Shown: positions 47,346 to 59,329 of the stretch, piece after piece
How the letters are laid out: each line of letters opens with the position of its first letter
Position numbering within the stretch: the stretch's first letter is position 1
Source: Oceanimonas smirnovii ATCC BAA-899
Lineage (GTDB): Bacteria; Pseudomonadota; Gammaproteobacteria; Enterobacterales; Aeromonadaceae
Reading direction: 5' to 3'
NCBI RefSeq assembly: GCF_000381965.1
Contig: NZ_KB908457.1
Location: 1 to 64,000, forward strand
DNA length: 64,000 nt
Made by a program: the position numbers and the translations under genes
Notes under the pieces: model-generated
Told to the model about the DNA's origin: nothing
The model's input: the letters and a program-made list of their open reading frames with translations, nothing else
Database searches by the model: none

Positions 47346-48535
47346 GTGTGTGTCCTGATAAGTTGTACAGCCAGCCGGCGCGCTTCTTCATCCAGCGCCA
47401 GTATATCTTCCAGTATTACCGCTCTGGTGGTACCCAGCTGCTCTGTGACCTTGCGGTTAATATCAGCGATGGTCATAAAGCCAATGTCTTGATTCAAAAA
47501 CGCGGCTACCGCCACTTCGTTGGCGGCATTCAGTGCCGTCGTGGCTCCCTGCCCTTGTGCACAGGCGTCCATCGCCAGCTCAAGGCAGGGGTAACGGGCC
47601 ATATCCGGTGCCATAAAACTGAGCTCACCCAGCCGGGTAAAATCCAGCGGTGCCACACCCGACTCCATTCGCTCGGGCCAGGCCAGCGCATGGGCAATAG
47701 GTGTCATCATATCCGGCTGTCCAAGCTGGGCCAAGACGGAACCGTCCGAGTACTGCACCATGGAATGAATGACCGACTGCGGATGAACCAGTACTTCAAT
47801 CTGCTCTGGTGCCGCGTTAAAGAGCCAGCGGGCCTCTATATATTCCAGGCCCTTGTTCATCATGGTGGCGGAATCAACGGAAATTTTAGGCCCCATGGAC
47901 CAGTTGGGGTGGTTTATTGCCTGTGCCGGCGTAACAGCGGTGAGCTCACTGACCGGAGTATAACGAAACGGACCGCCGGAGCCGGTCAGGAGTAGTTTGC
48001 TGATGCCGGCGTGATTCAGGCACCCCCGGCCGGGATTGCGCTGCAGCGCCTCGGGCAGACACTGAAAAATGGCATTATGCTCACTGTCTACCGGCAGCAG
48101 CTCGGCATGACTTTGGTGCACGGCGTCAATAAACAGCTCGCCGCTCATGACCAGGGCTTCTTTATTGGCCAGCAGTACCCGCTTGCCCGCCTGCACTGCC
48201 GCCAGTGTCGGCAACAAACCGGCCGCTCCCACTATGGCCGCCATTACCACCGTCACCTCGGCATCATCCGCTACCCGGCACAGCGCTTCAGTGCCTTCCA
48301 GGACGGTTGTGGTACTGCCGCTTTGTGCCAGCATCTGGCGCAACTGTGCAGCCGCAGCCGGTACGGCCATCACCGCATAACGGGGTGAAAATTCCAGGCA
48401 GTCGGCCAGCATTTGTGGTATCTGCTGACAAGCCGTCAGCGCAAAAACAGAAAATTGCTCGGGATGGCGGCGCACCACAGCCAGGGTGCTCTGGCCGATG
48501 GAGCCTGTGGCCCCCAGTATGGTCAGCTGTTGCAT
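47342..48535 (-). CDS. dxr: 1-deoxy-D-xylulose-5-phosphate reductoisomerase
   Basis: First committed step of the MEP isoprenoid route, NADPH-dependent. The 397-residue protein has the N-terminal nucleotide motif [12 protein letters not shown], the metal site region [13 protein letters not shown], and [13 protein letters not shown]. Its start overlaps the cdsA stop by one base. Its product route feeds UppS, encoded two genes upstream. Confidence 0.97.
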   Translation of the reverse strand: MQQLTILGATGSIGQSTLAVVRRHPEQFSVFALTACQQIPQMLADCLEFSPRYAVMAVPAAAAQLRQMLAQSGSTTTVLEGTEALCRVADDAEVTVVMAAIVGAAGLLPTLAAVQAGKRVLLANKEALVMSGELFIDAVHQSHAELLPVDSEHNAIFQCLPEALQRNPGRGCLNHAGISKLLLTGSGGPFRYTPVSELTAVTPAQAINHPNWSMGPKISVDSATMMNKGLEYIEARWLFNAAPEQIEVLVHPQSVIHSMVQYSDGSVLAQLGQPDMMTPIAHALAWPERMESGVAPLDFTRLGELSFMAPDMARYPCLELAMDACAQGQGATTALNAANEVAVAAFLNQDIGFMTIADINRKVTEQLGTTRAVILEDILALDEEARRLAVQLIRTHT

Positions 48536-49389
48536 CAGCCCTGCCCTGCCAGTTGATAGACCACCACAAACACCGGCAGTGCTGCCGTCAGGCTGTCGAT
48601 GCGGTCCATTATGCCGCCATGGCCGGGCAGAATGCTGCCGGAGTCTTTTATGCCGGCTTCCCGTTTGAACATGCTTTCAACCAGATCCCCCAGCACGGAC
48701 GCCAGCACCGCCACTGCAGATGCCAGCAACACAGCCGTGCGCTGCGCACTGCTCAGGTCAATGGCATAAGTAACCGCCAGCGCCAGCAAACAGGCCGCAA
48801 GAACACCACCAAGCATGCCTTCAATGGTCTTACCCGGGCTGACCCGCGGGCACAGCTTGTGTTTGCCAAAGGCTTTGCCGGCAAAGTAGGCACCAGTGTC
48901 GGCAGCCCATACCAGCGCCATCACAAACAGCAGCAGCCAGGCACCGTAGTGGGCGTCCTGCTCATACTGATAACTGCGCAGCACCAGCAGCGACCAGAAA
49001 AACGGCACCAGACTGAGCAGGGCAAACAGCGCTTTAAGCCAGGGCCGGTTTTGCCAGAGACCACGGCTTTGGGGGTAACGCAATACCAGAGGCAGGGCCA
49101 CCAGCCACCAGAGTGCACCGGCCGTCAGCACAATGCCAATCCAGGGATGCAGGCCATTGCCCCAGATATGCTCAATGGGCACTGCAGCCATCAGTGCCAC
49201 CAGTACCAAAGCCAGAAATACCATGACGACATTAGACTTTCCGGCATCAATAAAACGCCCCCACTCTCTTCCTGCCAGCAGATAAACCACAGTGGCAAAA
49301 AGAGCAAAAAACGGCAGGGGCAGTAAAAAAACTGCCCCCAGCACCACAGGGATCAGGCACAGGGCCGTAATAATACGAAGCTTTAGCAA
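48535..49389 (-). CDS. cdsA: Phosphatidate cytidylyltransferase CdsA
   Basis: An inner-membrane enzyme that makes CDP-diacylglycerol for phospholipids. The 284-residue protein has several membrane helices. The C-terminal signature region runs [17 protein letters not shown], then SPGKTIEG, and ends [20 protein letters not shown], the CDP-transferase motif. It is separated from uppS by 102 bases that hold no clear gene. Confidence 0.96.
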   Translation of the reverse strand: MLKLRIITALCLIPVVLGAVFLLPLPFFALFATVVYLLAGREWGRFIDAGKSNVVMVFLALVLVALMAAVPIEHIWGNGLHPWIGIVLTAGALWWLVALPLVLRYPQSRGLWQNRPWLKALFALLSLVPFFWSLLVLRSYQYEQDAHYGAWLLLFVMALVWAADTGAYFAGKAFGKHKLCPRVSPGKTIEGMLGGVLAACLLALAVTYAIDLSSAQRTAVLLASAVAVLASVLGDLVESMFKREAGIKDSGSILPGHGGIMDRIDSLTAALPVFVVVYQLAGQG

Positions 49390-49491
49390 GAGGTATCCTC
49401 GTTCTTATTTGTTATCCGCTCAGTGTTAGTTCTGTCGGCCTCTTTTATTGTGGCTGCCGGTCAGGCTGATCCGCTGAGGCCGGACCTGCGC

Positions 49492-50256
49492 TCAGGCCTT
49501 TTGTGCCAGCAACTCCCTGATCTGAGCACCGGTACAGCCAAAACGCCGCTCCCGACTAACAAAAGCAGCAATGGCCTCGCTGAAGGCATCTTCCCCAAAG
49601 TCCGGCCACAACACAGGAGTGAAGTAAAACTCGGCATAGGCCAGCTGCCACAGCAAAAAGTTGCTGATACGCTGCTCACCACCGGTACGGATCAACAGAT
49701 CGACAGGAGCAAGCTCTGCCATCTGTATATGCTTATCCAGCTGCTCCTCGGTAATGTCTTCCGCCTTCAGCTCGCCACCCGCTACCTGCTCTGCAAGCAG
49801 GCGGGCCGCCTGAGTAATATCCCAGCGGCCACCATAATTGGCAGCAATATTAAGAGTAAGACCGGTATTGTTGGCGGTAAGACGCTCTGCATCGTTAATT
49901 TTGCGCTGCAGGTGAGGAGCAAAGGCGCTGCGATCGCCGATAATGCGCAGCCGAATATTATTGTGATGCAGCTTGCGTACTTCCGAGCCCAGCACGGCAA
50001 TAAACAGGCTCATTAAAGCGCTGACTTCCTCTTCCGGCCGGCGCCAGTTTTCACTGGAAAAGGCGAACAGGGTCAGGGCATCAAGGCCAAGTTTATAGCC
50101 GAAAGTGACCGCTGCCCGCACCGACTTGACGCCGGCCTTATGACCGGACACTCTGAACTTGCCTCTTTGCTCGGCCCAGCGGCCGTTGCCGTCCATAATA
50201 ATGGCCACATGGCGAGGTAAACGCGCGTCATTATTCGGTGCTGCCGTAGCTGGCAT
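49492..50256 (-). CDS. uppS: Undecaprenyl diphosphate synthase
   Basis: A cis-prenyltransferase that makes the C55 lipid carrier for peptidoglycan. The 254-residue protein has the signature [17 protein letters not shown] with the catalytic Asp, the later RIIGDRSAF and the C-terminal [19 protein letters not shown] start at the ATG at 50256, with AGGAG 5 bases upstream. GTG at 50262 overlaps that site. The order frr-uppS-cdsA-dxr differs from E. coli, where dxr follows frr. Confidence 0.95.
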   Translation of the reverse strand: MPATAAPNNDARLPRHVAIIMDGNGRWAEQRGKFRVSGHKAGVKSVRAAVTFGYKLGLDALTLFAFSSENWRRPEEEVSALMSLFIAVLGSEVRKLHHNNIRLRIIGDRSAFAPHLQRKINDAERLTANNTGLTLNIAANYGGRWDITQAARLLAEQVAGGELKAEDITEEQLDKHIQMAELAPVDLLIRTGGEQRISNFLLWQLAYAEFYFTPVLWPDFGEDAFSEAIAAFVSRERRFGCTGAQIRELLAQKA

Positions 50257-50269
50257 AATCACTCCTGCA

Positions 50270-50304
50270 CAAAAACAAACGCCGCGCAGGCAGCTACGCG
50301 GCGT
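50270..50304 (-). terminator. Hairpin with T-run between frr and uppS
   Basis: On the minus strand the stem ACGCCGCG...CGCGGCGT (plus 50279-50286 with 50297-50304) is followed by TTTGTTTTTG. It could end or attenuate the rpsB-frr transcript before the lipid genes. Confidence 0.65.
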
Positions 50305-50328
50305 CGGCTACTATACCTGATGTAACTA

Positions 50329-50886
50329 TCAGATTTCCATTAACTCTTTCTCTTTGGCAGCCAGTGCATCGTCTACCTGCTTGATAAAAGTATCGGTGAT
50401 TTTCTGAACATCATCCTGACCACGACGCTCGTCGTCTTCAGAGATTTCCTTGTCTTTCAGCAACGCTTTAAGGCTGTTATTGGCATCGCGACGAATATTG
50501 CGAATGGCCACACGACCCTGTTCGGCTTCATTGCGCACTACCTTGATCAGATCCTTGCGGCGCTCTTCGGTCAGCGGCGGCAGCGGAATGCGGATCATGG
50601 CACCGGCGCTGGACGGGTTCAGGCCCAGATCAGACATCATGATGGCCTTCTCAACAGCCTGAATCATGGAGCGGTCAAACACGGTCACTGCCAGAGTGCG
50701 GGAATCTTCGGTAGTGATGTTGGCCAGCTGATTCAACGGCGTGGAAGCACCGTAGTAATCCACATGAATGGTGTCGAGCAGGCTGGGGTGAGCACGACCG
50801 GTGCGCACCTTGTTCATCTGGGATTTCAGCGCTTCGACGCTTTTTTCCATGCGGGTCTTGGCGTCGGTTTTAATGTCGTTTATCAC
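50329..50886 (-). CDS. frr: Ribosome recycling factor
   Basis: With EF-G it splits post-termination ribosomes. The 185-residue tRNA-mimic protein has a three-helix bundle ([20 protein letters not shown], which carries the conserved Arg) and an alpha/beta domain ([15 protein letters not shown]). It lies 129 bases after pyrH. That gap contains a G-rich repeat. Confidence 0.97.
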   Translation of the reverse strand: MINDIKTDAKTRMEKSVEALKSQMNKVRTGRAHPSLLDTIHVDYYGASTPLNQLANITTEDSRTLAVTVFDRSMIQAVEKAIMMSDLGLNPSSAGAMIRIPLPPLTEERRKDLIKVVRNEAEQGRVAIRNIRRDANNSLKALLKDKEISEDDERRGQDDVQKITDTFIKQVDDALAAKEKELMEI

Positions 50887-50904
50887 GGTCGTTATCCTTT
50901 TTTG

Positions 50905-51004
50905 TGAGTGAGGGGTGAGGGGTCAGGCGTGAAGCGAAAGACGCAAACCCACCAGCAATGGCTGTCGGGTTCGTGTTTTATTCCTCACTCTTCTCCCCTT
51001 ACTC
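50905..51004. repeat. C/G-rich inverted repeat between pyrH and frr
   Basis: GTGAGGGGTGAGGGGTCAGG-like sequence (from about 50905) faces CTCACTCTTCTCCCCTTACTCC (about 50983-51004) in inverse orientation. The middle holds a shorter inverted repeat. It resembles the repeats at 17962, 30160, 54785 and 61036. Confidence 0.5.
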
Positions 51005-51015
51005 CTTACAAAATA

Positions 51016-51747
51016 TCAAAGCTTGTTACTGATCAGAGTGCCTTCGGTTTCACCCATAACAGCACGACGCAGCGCGCCCGGCTTATTCATGTTAAATACA
51101 CGAATAGGCAGGTTATGGTCCCGTGCCAGCGTAAAGGCAGCCAGGTCCATGACCTTAAGCTCACGGTCGAGCACATCATCATAACCCAGATGATGGTACA
51201 GCTCGGCATCGGGATTTTTGACCGGATCCTCACTGAACACACCGTCTACCTTGGTGGCCTTGAGCACCACATCGGCTTCAATTTCAATACCGCGCAGGCA
51301 AGCGGCAGAGTCGGTGGTAAAGAAGGGGTTGCCGGTGCCGGCAGAGAAGATCACTACCCGGCCCTTGCGCAGCAGACTGATGGCATCGGCCCAGTTGTAG
51401 CTGTCGCACACGCCTTCAAGGGTAATGGCAGACATCAGACGGGCATTCACATAAGCACGGTGCAAAGCATCGCGCATGGCCAGACCATTCATCACGGTGG
51501 CCAACATACCCATGTGGTCGCCCACCACGCGGTTCATGCCCGCTTTGGCCAGGCCCGCACCACGGAACAGGTTACCGCCGCCAATCACCAGGCCGACCTG
51601 AACACCCAGCTCAACCAGTTCCTTGATTTCCTGAGCCATACGCTCCAGTACGGCAGGATCAATGCCAAAGCCTTCTTCACCCTGCAGGGCTTCGCCGCTG
51701 AGCTTGAGAAGAATGCGTCTGTATGCGGGTTTCGGATTGGTACTCAT
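51016..51747 (-). CDS. pyrH: UMP kinase
   Basis: Phosphorylates UMP to UDP. The 243-residue amino-acid-kinase-fold protein has [20 protein letters not shown] at the N-terminus, GGGNLFRG, and the C-terminal ATP-side GTLI. It lies in the conserved rpsB-tsf-pyrH-frr order and is separated from tsf by a hairpin. Confidence 0.97.
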   Translation of the reverse strand: MSTNPKPAYRRILLKLSGEALQGEEGFGIDPAVLERMAQEIKELVELGVQVGLVIGGGNLFRGAGLAKAGMNRVVGDHMGMLATVMNGLAMRDALHRAYVNARLMSAITLEGVCDSYNWADAISLLRKGRVVIFSAGTGNPFFTTDSAACLRGIEIEADVVLKATKVDGVFSEDPVKNPDAELYHHLGYDDVLDRELKVMDLAAFTLARDHNLPIRVFNMNKPGALRRAVMGETEGTLISNKL

Positions 51748-51766
51748 GCTTTCTATTCCTGGTCAT

Positions 51767-51794
51767 AGAAAGACCGCGACGGAATGTCGCGGTC
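51767..51794 (-). terminator. Attenuator-like hairpin between tsf and pyrH
   Basis: Read on the minus strand, the nine-base stem GACCGCGAC...GTCGCGGTC (plus 51772-51780 with 51786-51794) is followed by TTTCT. It probably lowers the flow of rpsB-tsf transcripts into pyrH. Confidence 0.6.
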
Positions 51795-51819
51795 TGAATA
51801 GCATTAAAAAAGCAGGGAA

Positions 51820-52698
51820 TTAACCCTTGGAAGCGGCGATCTGAGCCTGAACTTCGGCAGCGAAGTCTTCTTCTTTACGCTCGATGCCTTCACCCACTTC
51901 AAAGCGGATAAAGCCCTGAGCGTCGGCACCTTTCTGCTTGAGCAGGTCGCCAACAGAAACAGACGGATCCTTAACGAAAGGCTGGCCGGTCAGAGAGATC
52001 TCACCGGTGAATTTCTTCATGCGGCCTTCAACCATTTTCTCGGCAATTTCTTTCGGCTTGCCGGAGTTAACAGCGATTTCAACCTGAATTTCGCGCTCTT
52101 TGGCAACCACTTCTTCAGAAACGTCTTCGGGCTTGACGAACTGCGGGCTGGAAGCAGCCACGTGCATGGCCACGTCTTTGGCCAGCTCTTCGTCGCCACC
52201 CTGCAGGTTGGCGATAACGCCGATGCGGGTGCCGTGCAGATAAGTCACTACATTGTCGCCTTCTACCAGAGCAACACGGCGCAGGCTCATGTTCTCACCG
52301 ATCTTGGCGATCAGGTTGGTCAGGGCGGTTTCAACGGTTTCGCCGTTGGCCAGAGTGGCGGCTTTCAGAGTGTCTACGTCGCCAATCTTGTTGGCCAGGG
52401 CCAGCTCAACAATCTGATCACCCAGAGCCAGGAAGCTGGCATCTTTGGCAACAAAGTCGGTTTCGCTGTTCATTTCTACCAGTACGGCTACATTGCCGGC
52501 CTGACGGGCCAGAATGATACCTTCGGCAGCAATGCGGCCGGCTTTTTTGGCGGCTTTGGCCTGGCCGGATTTACGCATGTCTTCAATGGCCTGCTCGATA
52601 TCACCATTGGCTTCGATCAGGGCTTTTTTACAATCCATCATGCCGGCGCCAGTGCGCTCGCGGAGTTCTTTTACCAGGGCGGCGGTAATGTTTGCCAT
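51820..52698 (-). CDS. tsf: Elongation factor Ts
   Basis: Nucleotide exchange factor for EF-Tu. The 292-residue protein has the N-terminal UBA-like domain [20 protein letters not shown] and the core [13 protein letters not shown], which contains the TDFV motif that opens EF-Tu. It is downstream of rpsB with two hairpins between. Confidence 0.97.
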   Translation of the reverse strand: MANITAALVKELRERTGAGMMDCKKALIEANGDIEQAIEDMRKSGQAKAAKKAGRIAAEGIILARQAGNVAVLVEMNSETDFVAKDASFLALGDQIVELALANKIGDVDTLKAATLANGETVETALTNLIAKIGENMSLRRVALVEGDNVVTYLHGTRIGVIANLQGGDEELAKDVAMHVAASSPQFVKPEDVSEEVVAKEREIQVEIAVNSGKPKEIAEKMVEGRMKKFTGEISLTGQPFVKDPSVSVGDLLKQKGADAQGFIRFEVGEGIERKEEDFAAEVQAQIAASKG

Positions 52699-52721
52699 TC
52701 GTAATGTCCTCGGTCTTGTTA

Positions 52722-52748
52722 AGAAAACAGGGGCACATGGCCCCTGTT
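52722..52748 (-). terminator. Intercistronic terminator between rpsB and tsf
   Basis: On the minus strand AACAGGGGC...GCCCCTGTT (plus 52726-52734 with 52740-52748) is followed by TTCTT. A second hairpin (AATAAAG...CTTTATT) lies nearer the rpsB stop. E. coli also has a partial terminator here. Confidence 0.6.
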
Positions 52749-52801
52749 AACCTATCACTTGCGTATGGTTAATAAAGGCGTGAGCAAATGCTCAGTCTTT
52801 A

Positions 52802-53527
52802 TTATTCTTCTACGACGTAGTTGTCTTCGGCTTGTACGGCCAGATCTTGCGCGCGGGCAGCGTTAACGGCGTCGGCAGCAGCGTTCAGATACAGCTGAAC
52901 GGCGCGGATGGCGTCATCGTTACCGGGAATGATGTAGTCAACGCTGTCCGGGTTGGAGTTGGTGTCTACAACAGAAACCACAGGGATGCCCAGGTTATTG
53001 GCTTCCTTGATAGCGATGTGCTCGTGATCGGCGTCGATAACGAACAGTACGTCGGGCAGACCGCCCATGTCCTTGATACCACCCAGGGACTTCTCAAGCT
53101 TTTCCATTTCACGAGTACGCATCAGCGCCTCTTTCTTGGTCAGCTTTTCAAAAGTACCGTCCTGAGCCTGCGCTTCCAGGTCTTTCAGGCGGTTGATGGA
53201 CTGACGCACGGTTTTCCAGTTGGTCAGCATACCGCCCAGCCAGCGATGGTTCACATAGAACTGATCGCAGTTGGTAGCGGCTTCTTTAACGGCTTCAGAA
53301 GCTGCGCGCTTGGTACCAACAAACAGGATTTTACCTTTCTTGGAAGCCACGTTACCCAGGTAGTTCAGCGCATCGTTGAACAGGGGAACGGTTTTTTCCA
53401 GGTTGATGATGTGAACCCGGTTGCTGGCGCCGAAAATGTAAGGCTTCATCTTGGGGTTCCAGAAACGGGTCTGGTGACCGAAGTGAACGCCGGCTTTCAG
53501 CATGTCGCGCATTGATACTTGTGCCAT
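52802..53527 (-). CDS. rpsB: 30S ribosomal protein S2
   Basis: The 241-residue small-subunit protein has the N-terminal [20 protein letters not shown], then VHIINLEKT, and [20 protein letters not shown] near the C-terminus. The ATG at 53527 has GAGG 5 bases upstream. The open frame above it is leader sequence. It is divergent from map, as in E. coli. It probably autoregulates through its leader. Confidence 0.97.
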   Translation of the reverse strand: MAQVSMRDMLKAGVHFGHQTRFWNPKMKPYIFGASNRVHIINLEKTVPLFNDALNYLGNVASKKGKILFVGTKRAASEAVKEAATNCDQFYVNHRWLGGMLTNWKTVRQSINRLKDLEAQAQDGTFEKLTKKEALMRTREMEKLEKSLGGIKDMGGLPDVLFVIDADHEHIAIKEANNLGIPVVSVVDTNSNPDSVDYIIPGNDDAIRAVQLYLNAAADAVNAARAQDLAVQAEDNYVVEE

Positions 53528-53671
53528 GATTTCCTCAAATATGTATTGGGTTAGGCCTCCACACATCCCATGACTCCGACCCGAAGGCACCCTGGAGCAT
53601 GTGCCGATGTGTGTGTGTGTTAAAAAAGTGAATGTGGTTGCAATGCTGATTTTGATCAAACCTGCATCACG
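53528..53671 (-). promoter_or_regulatory. rpsB 5' leader, probable S2 autoregulatory element (t44/tff-like)
   Basis: From the predicted start near 53671 the leader is about 144 bases. Close to the gene it carries GGGATGTGTGGAGGCC, then AACCCAATACA and TTTGAGG. By memory this matches the conserved part of the E. coli rpsB leader to which S2 binds. A (CA)6 run (plus 53608-53620) lies further up. The structure has not been computed. Confidence 0.55.
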
Positions 53672-53683
53672 GCGCGCTTTATA
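53671..53683 (-). promoter_or_regulatory. rpsB promoter -10 with GC-rich discriminator
   Basis: On the minus strand, extended -10 TGGTATAAA is followed by GCGCGCC. GC-rich sequence between the -10 and the start is typical of ribosomal promoters repressed by ppGpp. No good -35 was found. Confidence 0.5.
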
Positions 53684-53810
53684 CCACAATTGCATGCTCC
53701 GCACCAGCATGAGCGCTGATTTCGGTGCTGGAAGTTAGCCGCCGGCAAGGGTACACTTTTGGCCCTTTCACGGGTACGCCCGCCTAACGCCGCCAGTAAC
53801 AGAGACGAAT

Positions 53811-54596
53811 ATGAGCATAGTCATAAAAACCCCGGAAGAAATAGAAAAAATGCGCGTGGCCGGCCGCCTGGCCGCGGAAGTGCTGGAAATGATCGAGCCT
53901 TACATCAAGCCCGGCGTCACCACCGACGAACTCAATCAAATCTGTCACGATTATATTGTGAATGAGCAACAGGCCATTCCGGCACCACTGAACTATCATG
54001 GCTTTCCCAAATCCATCTGCACCTCGGTAAATCATGTGATCTGCCACGGTATTCCCTCAGACAAAAAGCTGAAAGACGGTGATATTCTGAATATCGACAT
54101 TACTGTGATCAAAGACGGCTATCACGGTGATACCTCCAAAATGTTTACCGTGGGCAAGCCCAGCATCATGGCCGAGCGTCTGTGCCGGGTCACTCAGGAG
54201 TGCATGGAGATCGGCATTAAAATGGTGAAGGACGGGGTACACCTGGGTGACATCGGTGCCGCCATTCAGAAGCATGCCGAGGCCCATAACTATTCGGTAG
54301 TGCGGGAATACTGCGGCCACGGCATTGGTGCCGAGTTTCATGAAGAGCCTCAGGTGCTGCACTATGGCAAGGCCGGTACTGGTGAAGTGCTGAGGGCGGG
54401 CATGTGCCTGACCATTGAGCCCATGATTAACGTGGGCAAACGCCACAGCAAGATGCTGGCCGACGGCTGGACAGTAGTCACCAAGGACCGCAGCCTGTCG
54501 GCCCAGTATGAGCACACCATTCTGGTGACCGACACCGGCTGCGAAGTACTGACCCTGCGGCATGACGACAACCTGCCGCGGATTATTACCGCTTAA
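53811..54596 (+). CDS. map: Methionine aminopeptidase, type I
   Basis: Removes initiator Met from new proteins. The 261-residue pita-bread fold has five metal ligands: two Asp in DGDILNIDITVIKDGYHGDT, His in YCGHGIGAEFHEEP, and Glu in LTIEPM and QYEHTILVT. The ATG has GAGACG upstream. It is divergent from rpsB. Confidence 0.97.
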   Translation: MSIVIKTPEEIEKMRVAGRLAAEVLEMIEPYIKPGVTTDELNQICHDYIVNEQQAIPAPLNYHGFPKSICTSVNHVICHGIPSDKKLKDGDILNIDITVIKDGYHGDTSKMFTVGKPSIMAERLCRVTQECMEIGIKMVKDGVHLGDIGAAIQKHAEAHNYSVVREYCGHGIGAEFHEEPQVLHYGKAGTGEVLRAGMCLTIEPMINVGKRHSKMLADGWTVVTKDRSLSAQYEHTILVTDTGCEVLTLRHDDNLPRIITA

Positions 54597-54604
54597 CCGC
54601 AATG

Positions 54605-54721
54605 CGAAGCAGCAGCGCGGTTGCGCTCCGCCGACACGCTTCAAGCCCATCCATGGGACGCTCGGCAAATGCCGTCCATGGCATTTGACGGTCGGCTACG
54701 GCAATCCCCGCTGCTGCTTCG
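54605..54721. repeat. 117-bp inverted-repeat element after map
   Basis: Perfect 13-base terminal inverted repeats CGAAGCAGCAGCG (54605-54617) and CGCTGCTGCTTCG (54709-54721) bound the element. Imperfect complementarity continues inwards. In the centre CAAATGCC faces GGCATTTG around GTCCAT. No ORF of note is inside. It looks like a MITE or a BIME-type dispersed repeat. A separate hairpin with stem GCCCGG/CCGGGC (54756-54773) and a C-rich ATTCCCCATTCCCTATTCCC run (54785-54804) follow before rluE. Confidence 0.6.
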
Positions 54722-54818
54722 TGAAAATGCAGTGTCGTCTGCCTGCATCTTGTATGCCCGGTTTTAACCGGGCAAATCATATAACGATTCCCCATTCCCT
54801 ATTCCCTGAATCACTCCC

Positions 54819-55421
54819 ATGAAACCCAAGTCTATACGCCTCCCTGCCCGCTACCCCCGCAAGCCGGCACCGAAAAAGCCCTCGGGCCCACCGGTGACCC
54901 TGCTGCTGAACAAGCCTTATATGGTGCTGTGCCAGTTTACCGACGGTGACGGCCGCGAGACCCTGGCCGATTACGTGGACGTGCCCGGTGTGTATGCCGC
55001 CGGCCGGCTGGACCGCGACAGCGAGGGCCTGCTGGTGCTGACCAACGACGGCGCGCTCAATGCCCGCCTGACCCAGCCCGGACGCAAGACCGCCAAAACC
55101 TATTGGGTACAGGTGGAAGGTGACCCCAGCGAAGCCGATCTCGATAAGCTGCGCCAGGGCGTTACGCTGAAGGACGGCCCCACCCTGCCGGCACAAGTCA
55201 GGCGCATGGACGAGCCGGCGATCTGGCCGCGCAACCCGCCCATTCGCGAACGGAAAAATATTCCCGCCACCTGGCTGGAGATAAAAATTACCGAGGGACG
55301 CAACCGCCAGGTGCGGCGCATGACCGCCCATATCGGTTTTCCTACCCTGCGGCTGATACGCTACGCCGTGGGCAACTGGACCCTGGACAGCCTGCAACCC
55401 GGGCAATGGAGAAAAGTTTGA
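54819..55421 (+). CDS. rluE: 23S rRNA pseudouridine(2457) synthase RluE
   Basis: Forms pseudouridine 2457 in 23S rRNA. It is a 200-residue RsuA-family enzyme without the usual N-terminal S4 domain. It has [14 protein letters not shown], the catalytic Asp in [17 protein letters not shown], and the C-terminal [17 protein letters not shown]. The stop overlaps the nudJ start (TGATG). The order rluE-nudJ-mnmA-hflD-purB is the E. coli order. Confidence 0.95.
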   Translation: MKPKSIRLPARYPRKPAPKKPSGPPVTLLLNKPYMVLCQFTDGDGRETLADYVDVPGVYAAGRLDRDSEGLLVLTNDGALNARLTQPGRKTAKTYWVQVEGDPSEADLDKLRQGVTLKDGPTLPAQVRRMDEPAIWPRNPPIRERKNIPATWLEIKITEGRNRQVRRMTAHIGFPTLRLIRYAVGNWTLDSLQPGQWRKV

Positions 55422-55873
55422 TGAGTCATGCGGTAACCCTGGCGGTGATAGTGCGCGCCGGTGAACGGTTTTTAATGGTGGAAGAATGGCAGCAGGGCCA
55501 AGTGATGTTTAATCAGCCCGCCGGCCATCTGGAACCCGGTGAAAACCTGCTGGACGGTGCCCGGCGCGAGCTGCTGGAAGAAACCGGTCTGGACTTGCCC
55601 CTGGAGCAAGCGGTGGGCGTATACCAGTACACGGCACCGGACAACGGCAAGCACTTTGTGCGTTTTACCTTCTGCGCCGAAGTGGCCGAGCCACTGCCAA
55701 CAAACCCGCAGGACCCCGACGGCGACATTATTCGCTGCCACTGGCTGACGCTGGCTGAAATTGAAGCCCTCGGCAAACAACTGCGCAGCCCGCTGATTTT
55801 GGCCTCTCTGCGGGATTACCTGGCGGGCGAGCGGTTTCCGTTATCGGCGCTTAAGCCGACAACCCCACCCTGA
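55421..55873 (+). CDS. nudJ: NudJ-like Nudix phosphatase
   Basis: A Nudix hydrolase. E. coli NudJ acts on nucleoside diphosphates and triphosphates and on the thiamin precursor HMP-PP. It has 150 residues with the complete Nudix box (GX5EX7REUXEEXGU) in GHLEPGENLLDGARRELLEETGLDL. I start at the ATG overlapping the rluE stop, with GGAG upstream. The last residues (PTTPP) and the stop are encoded by the edge of the C-rich palindromic repeat that follows. Confidence 0.92.
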   Translation: MSHAVTLAVIVRAGERFLMVEEWQQGQVMFNQPAGHLEPGENLLDGARRELLEETGLDLPLEQAVGVYQYTAPDNGKHFVRFTFCAEVAEPLPTNPQDPDGDIIRCHWLTLAEIEALGKQLRSPLILASLRDYLAGERFPLSALKPTTPP

Positions 55874-55979
55874 CCCTCCCCTTGCCAAGGGGAGGGAACC
55901 AAAATGAGCGTGCTGATTTAGCACCTCCCCCTGCCAAGGGGGAGGTTGAGAAGGGGGTTGTGTTGCCAGCCTCCCCCTC
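55874..55979. repeat. Tandem C/G-rich palindromes between nudJ and mnmA
   Basis: Palindrome 1 (55874-55896) has 11-base perfect arms, CCCTCCCCTTG and its complement, around one base. Palindrome 2 (55924-55945) has nine-base arms, CCTCCCCCT and AGGGGGAGG. A third looser pair follows (AAGGGGG at about 55951, CCTCCCCCT at about 55970). Between 1 and 2 is GTGCTGATTTAGCAC. The phrase fits a BIME-like dispersed family. It may also stop transcription from rluE-nudJ. Confidence 0.6.
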
Positions 55980-56032
55980 ACGGCATTTGTCTGGTAAAAT
56001 AGCGCCCGTTTTGCAATCGGGTAATGGGCGTT

Positions 56033-57135
56033 ATGAGCGATAACAGTCAGGTTAAAGTGATTGTCGGCATGTCCGGCGGTGTGGATTCTTCCGTTTCAGC
56101 CTATCTGCTGCAACAGCAGGGCTATCAGGTGGAAGGCCTGTTCATGAAAAACTGGGAAGAAGACGACACCGACGAATACTGCTCTGCGGCAGAAGATCTG
56201 CGCGATGCTCAGGCGGTGTGTGACAAGCTCGGCATTGAACTGCACACCATCAACTTTGCCGCCGAATACTGGGACAATGTGTTCGAGCACTTTCTGGCGG
56301 AATACAAGGCCGGCCGCACCCCCAACCCCGATATCCTTTGCAATAAAGAAATCAAGTTCAAGGCGTTTCTGGAATTTGCCGCCGAGGATCTGGGGGCCGA
56401 TTACATTGCCACCGGTCACTATGTGCGCCGCAGCTTTGACGATGAGCCCAGACTGCTGCGCGGTATTGACGGCAACAAGGATCAGAGTTACTTCCTTTAC
56501 ACTCTGAGTTCTCAGCAGGTAGCCAAAAGCCTGTTTCCGGTGGGCGAGCTGGAAAAGCCCGAGGTGCGCCGCATTGCCGAGCAGCTGGAGCTGGTCACCG
56601 CCAAGAAAAAAGACTCCACCGGCATCTGCTTTATCGGCGAGCGCAAGTTTACCGACTTTCTGGCCCGCTACCTGCCCGCTCAGCCGGGCAATATTGAAAC
56701 CGTAAACGGCGAGGTGATTGGCCAGCATCAGGGCCTGATGTATCACACCCTTGGCCAGCGCAAGGGCCTTGGCATCGGCGGTCTGAAAAACGCCGGTGAT
56801 GAGCCCTGGTACGTAGTGGACAAGGAAGTGGAGCGCAATGTGCTGGTGGTGGCTCAGGGAGATCATCCACGGCTCTATTCCGACGGACTGATTGCCCGTC
56901 AGCTGCACTGGGTGGATCGTCAGCCCCTTACCGCCCCCCTGCGCTGCACGGTAAAAACCCGTTACCGCCAGACCGACATTCCCTGCACCATTGAGCCGGT
57001 AGACGCCGACACCATTCGCGTGACCTTTGATGAGCCTCAGGCCGCAGTCACCCCGGGTCAGTCTGCGGTGTTCTACAAGGGTGAGGTATGCCTTGGCGGC
57101 GGCATTATTGAAACCCGTTTCAACAAGGATCAAGC

Positions 57136-57139
<4 letters not shown>
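56033..57139 (+). CDS. mnmA: tRNA-specific 2-thiouridylase MnmA
   Basis: Thiolates U34 of tRNA-Lys, Glu and Gln. It has about 368 residues. The PP-loop is [16 protein letters not shown]. The catalytic Cys pair lies in [11 protein letters not shown] and [12 protein letters not shown], and the end of the enzyme is [11 protein letters not shown]. An in-frame ATG at 56024 is an alternative start. A possible extended -10 (TGGTAAAAT, 55992-56000) lies 30 bases upstream, so mnmA may have its own promoter. Its stop overlaps the hflD start. Confidence 0.96.
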
Positions 57140-59165
<2,026 letters not shown>

Positions 59166-59329
59166 TACTCAAACAGGACGAAGCAAGCCTGCTTCGTCCT
59201 GCTTCACAAATTTGCTTTGCTGCTTTGGTGGCAGCTTGCGGCAGACCACAAAACGCTCACTCCCCCTTCGCTTTCCTTTCGTTGATGTTATTAACATATG
59301 CTCCGGACTTAATGAGGAGCAACGGTGTA

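Noticed and set aside
53759-53965. Short plus-strand frame over the map start
   Set aside because: It overlaps map in another frame, and map has a clear ribosome site and full-length homology.
55874-55979. Repeated palindromes considered as a CRISPR array
   Set aside because: Only two or three unequal palindromes without regular spacers, and no cas gene near.
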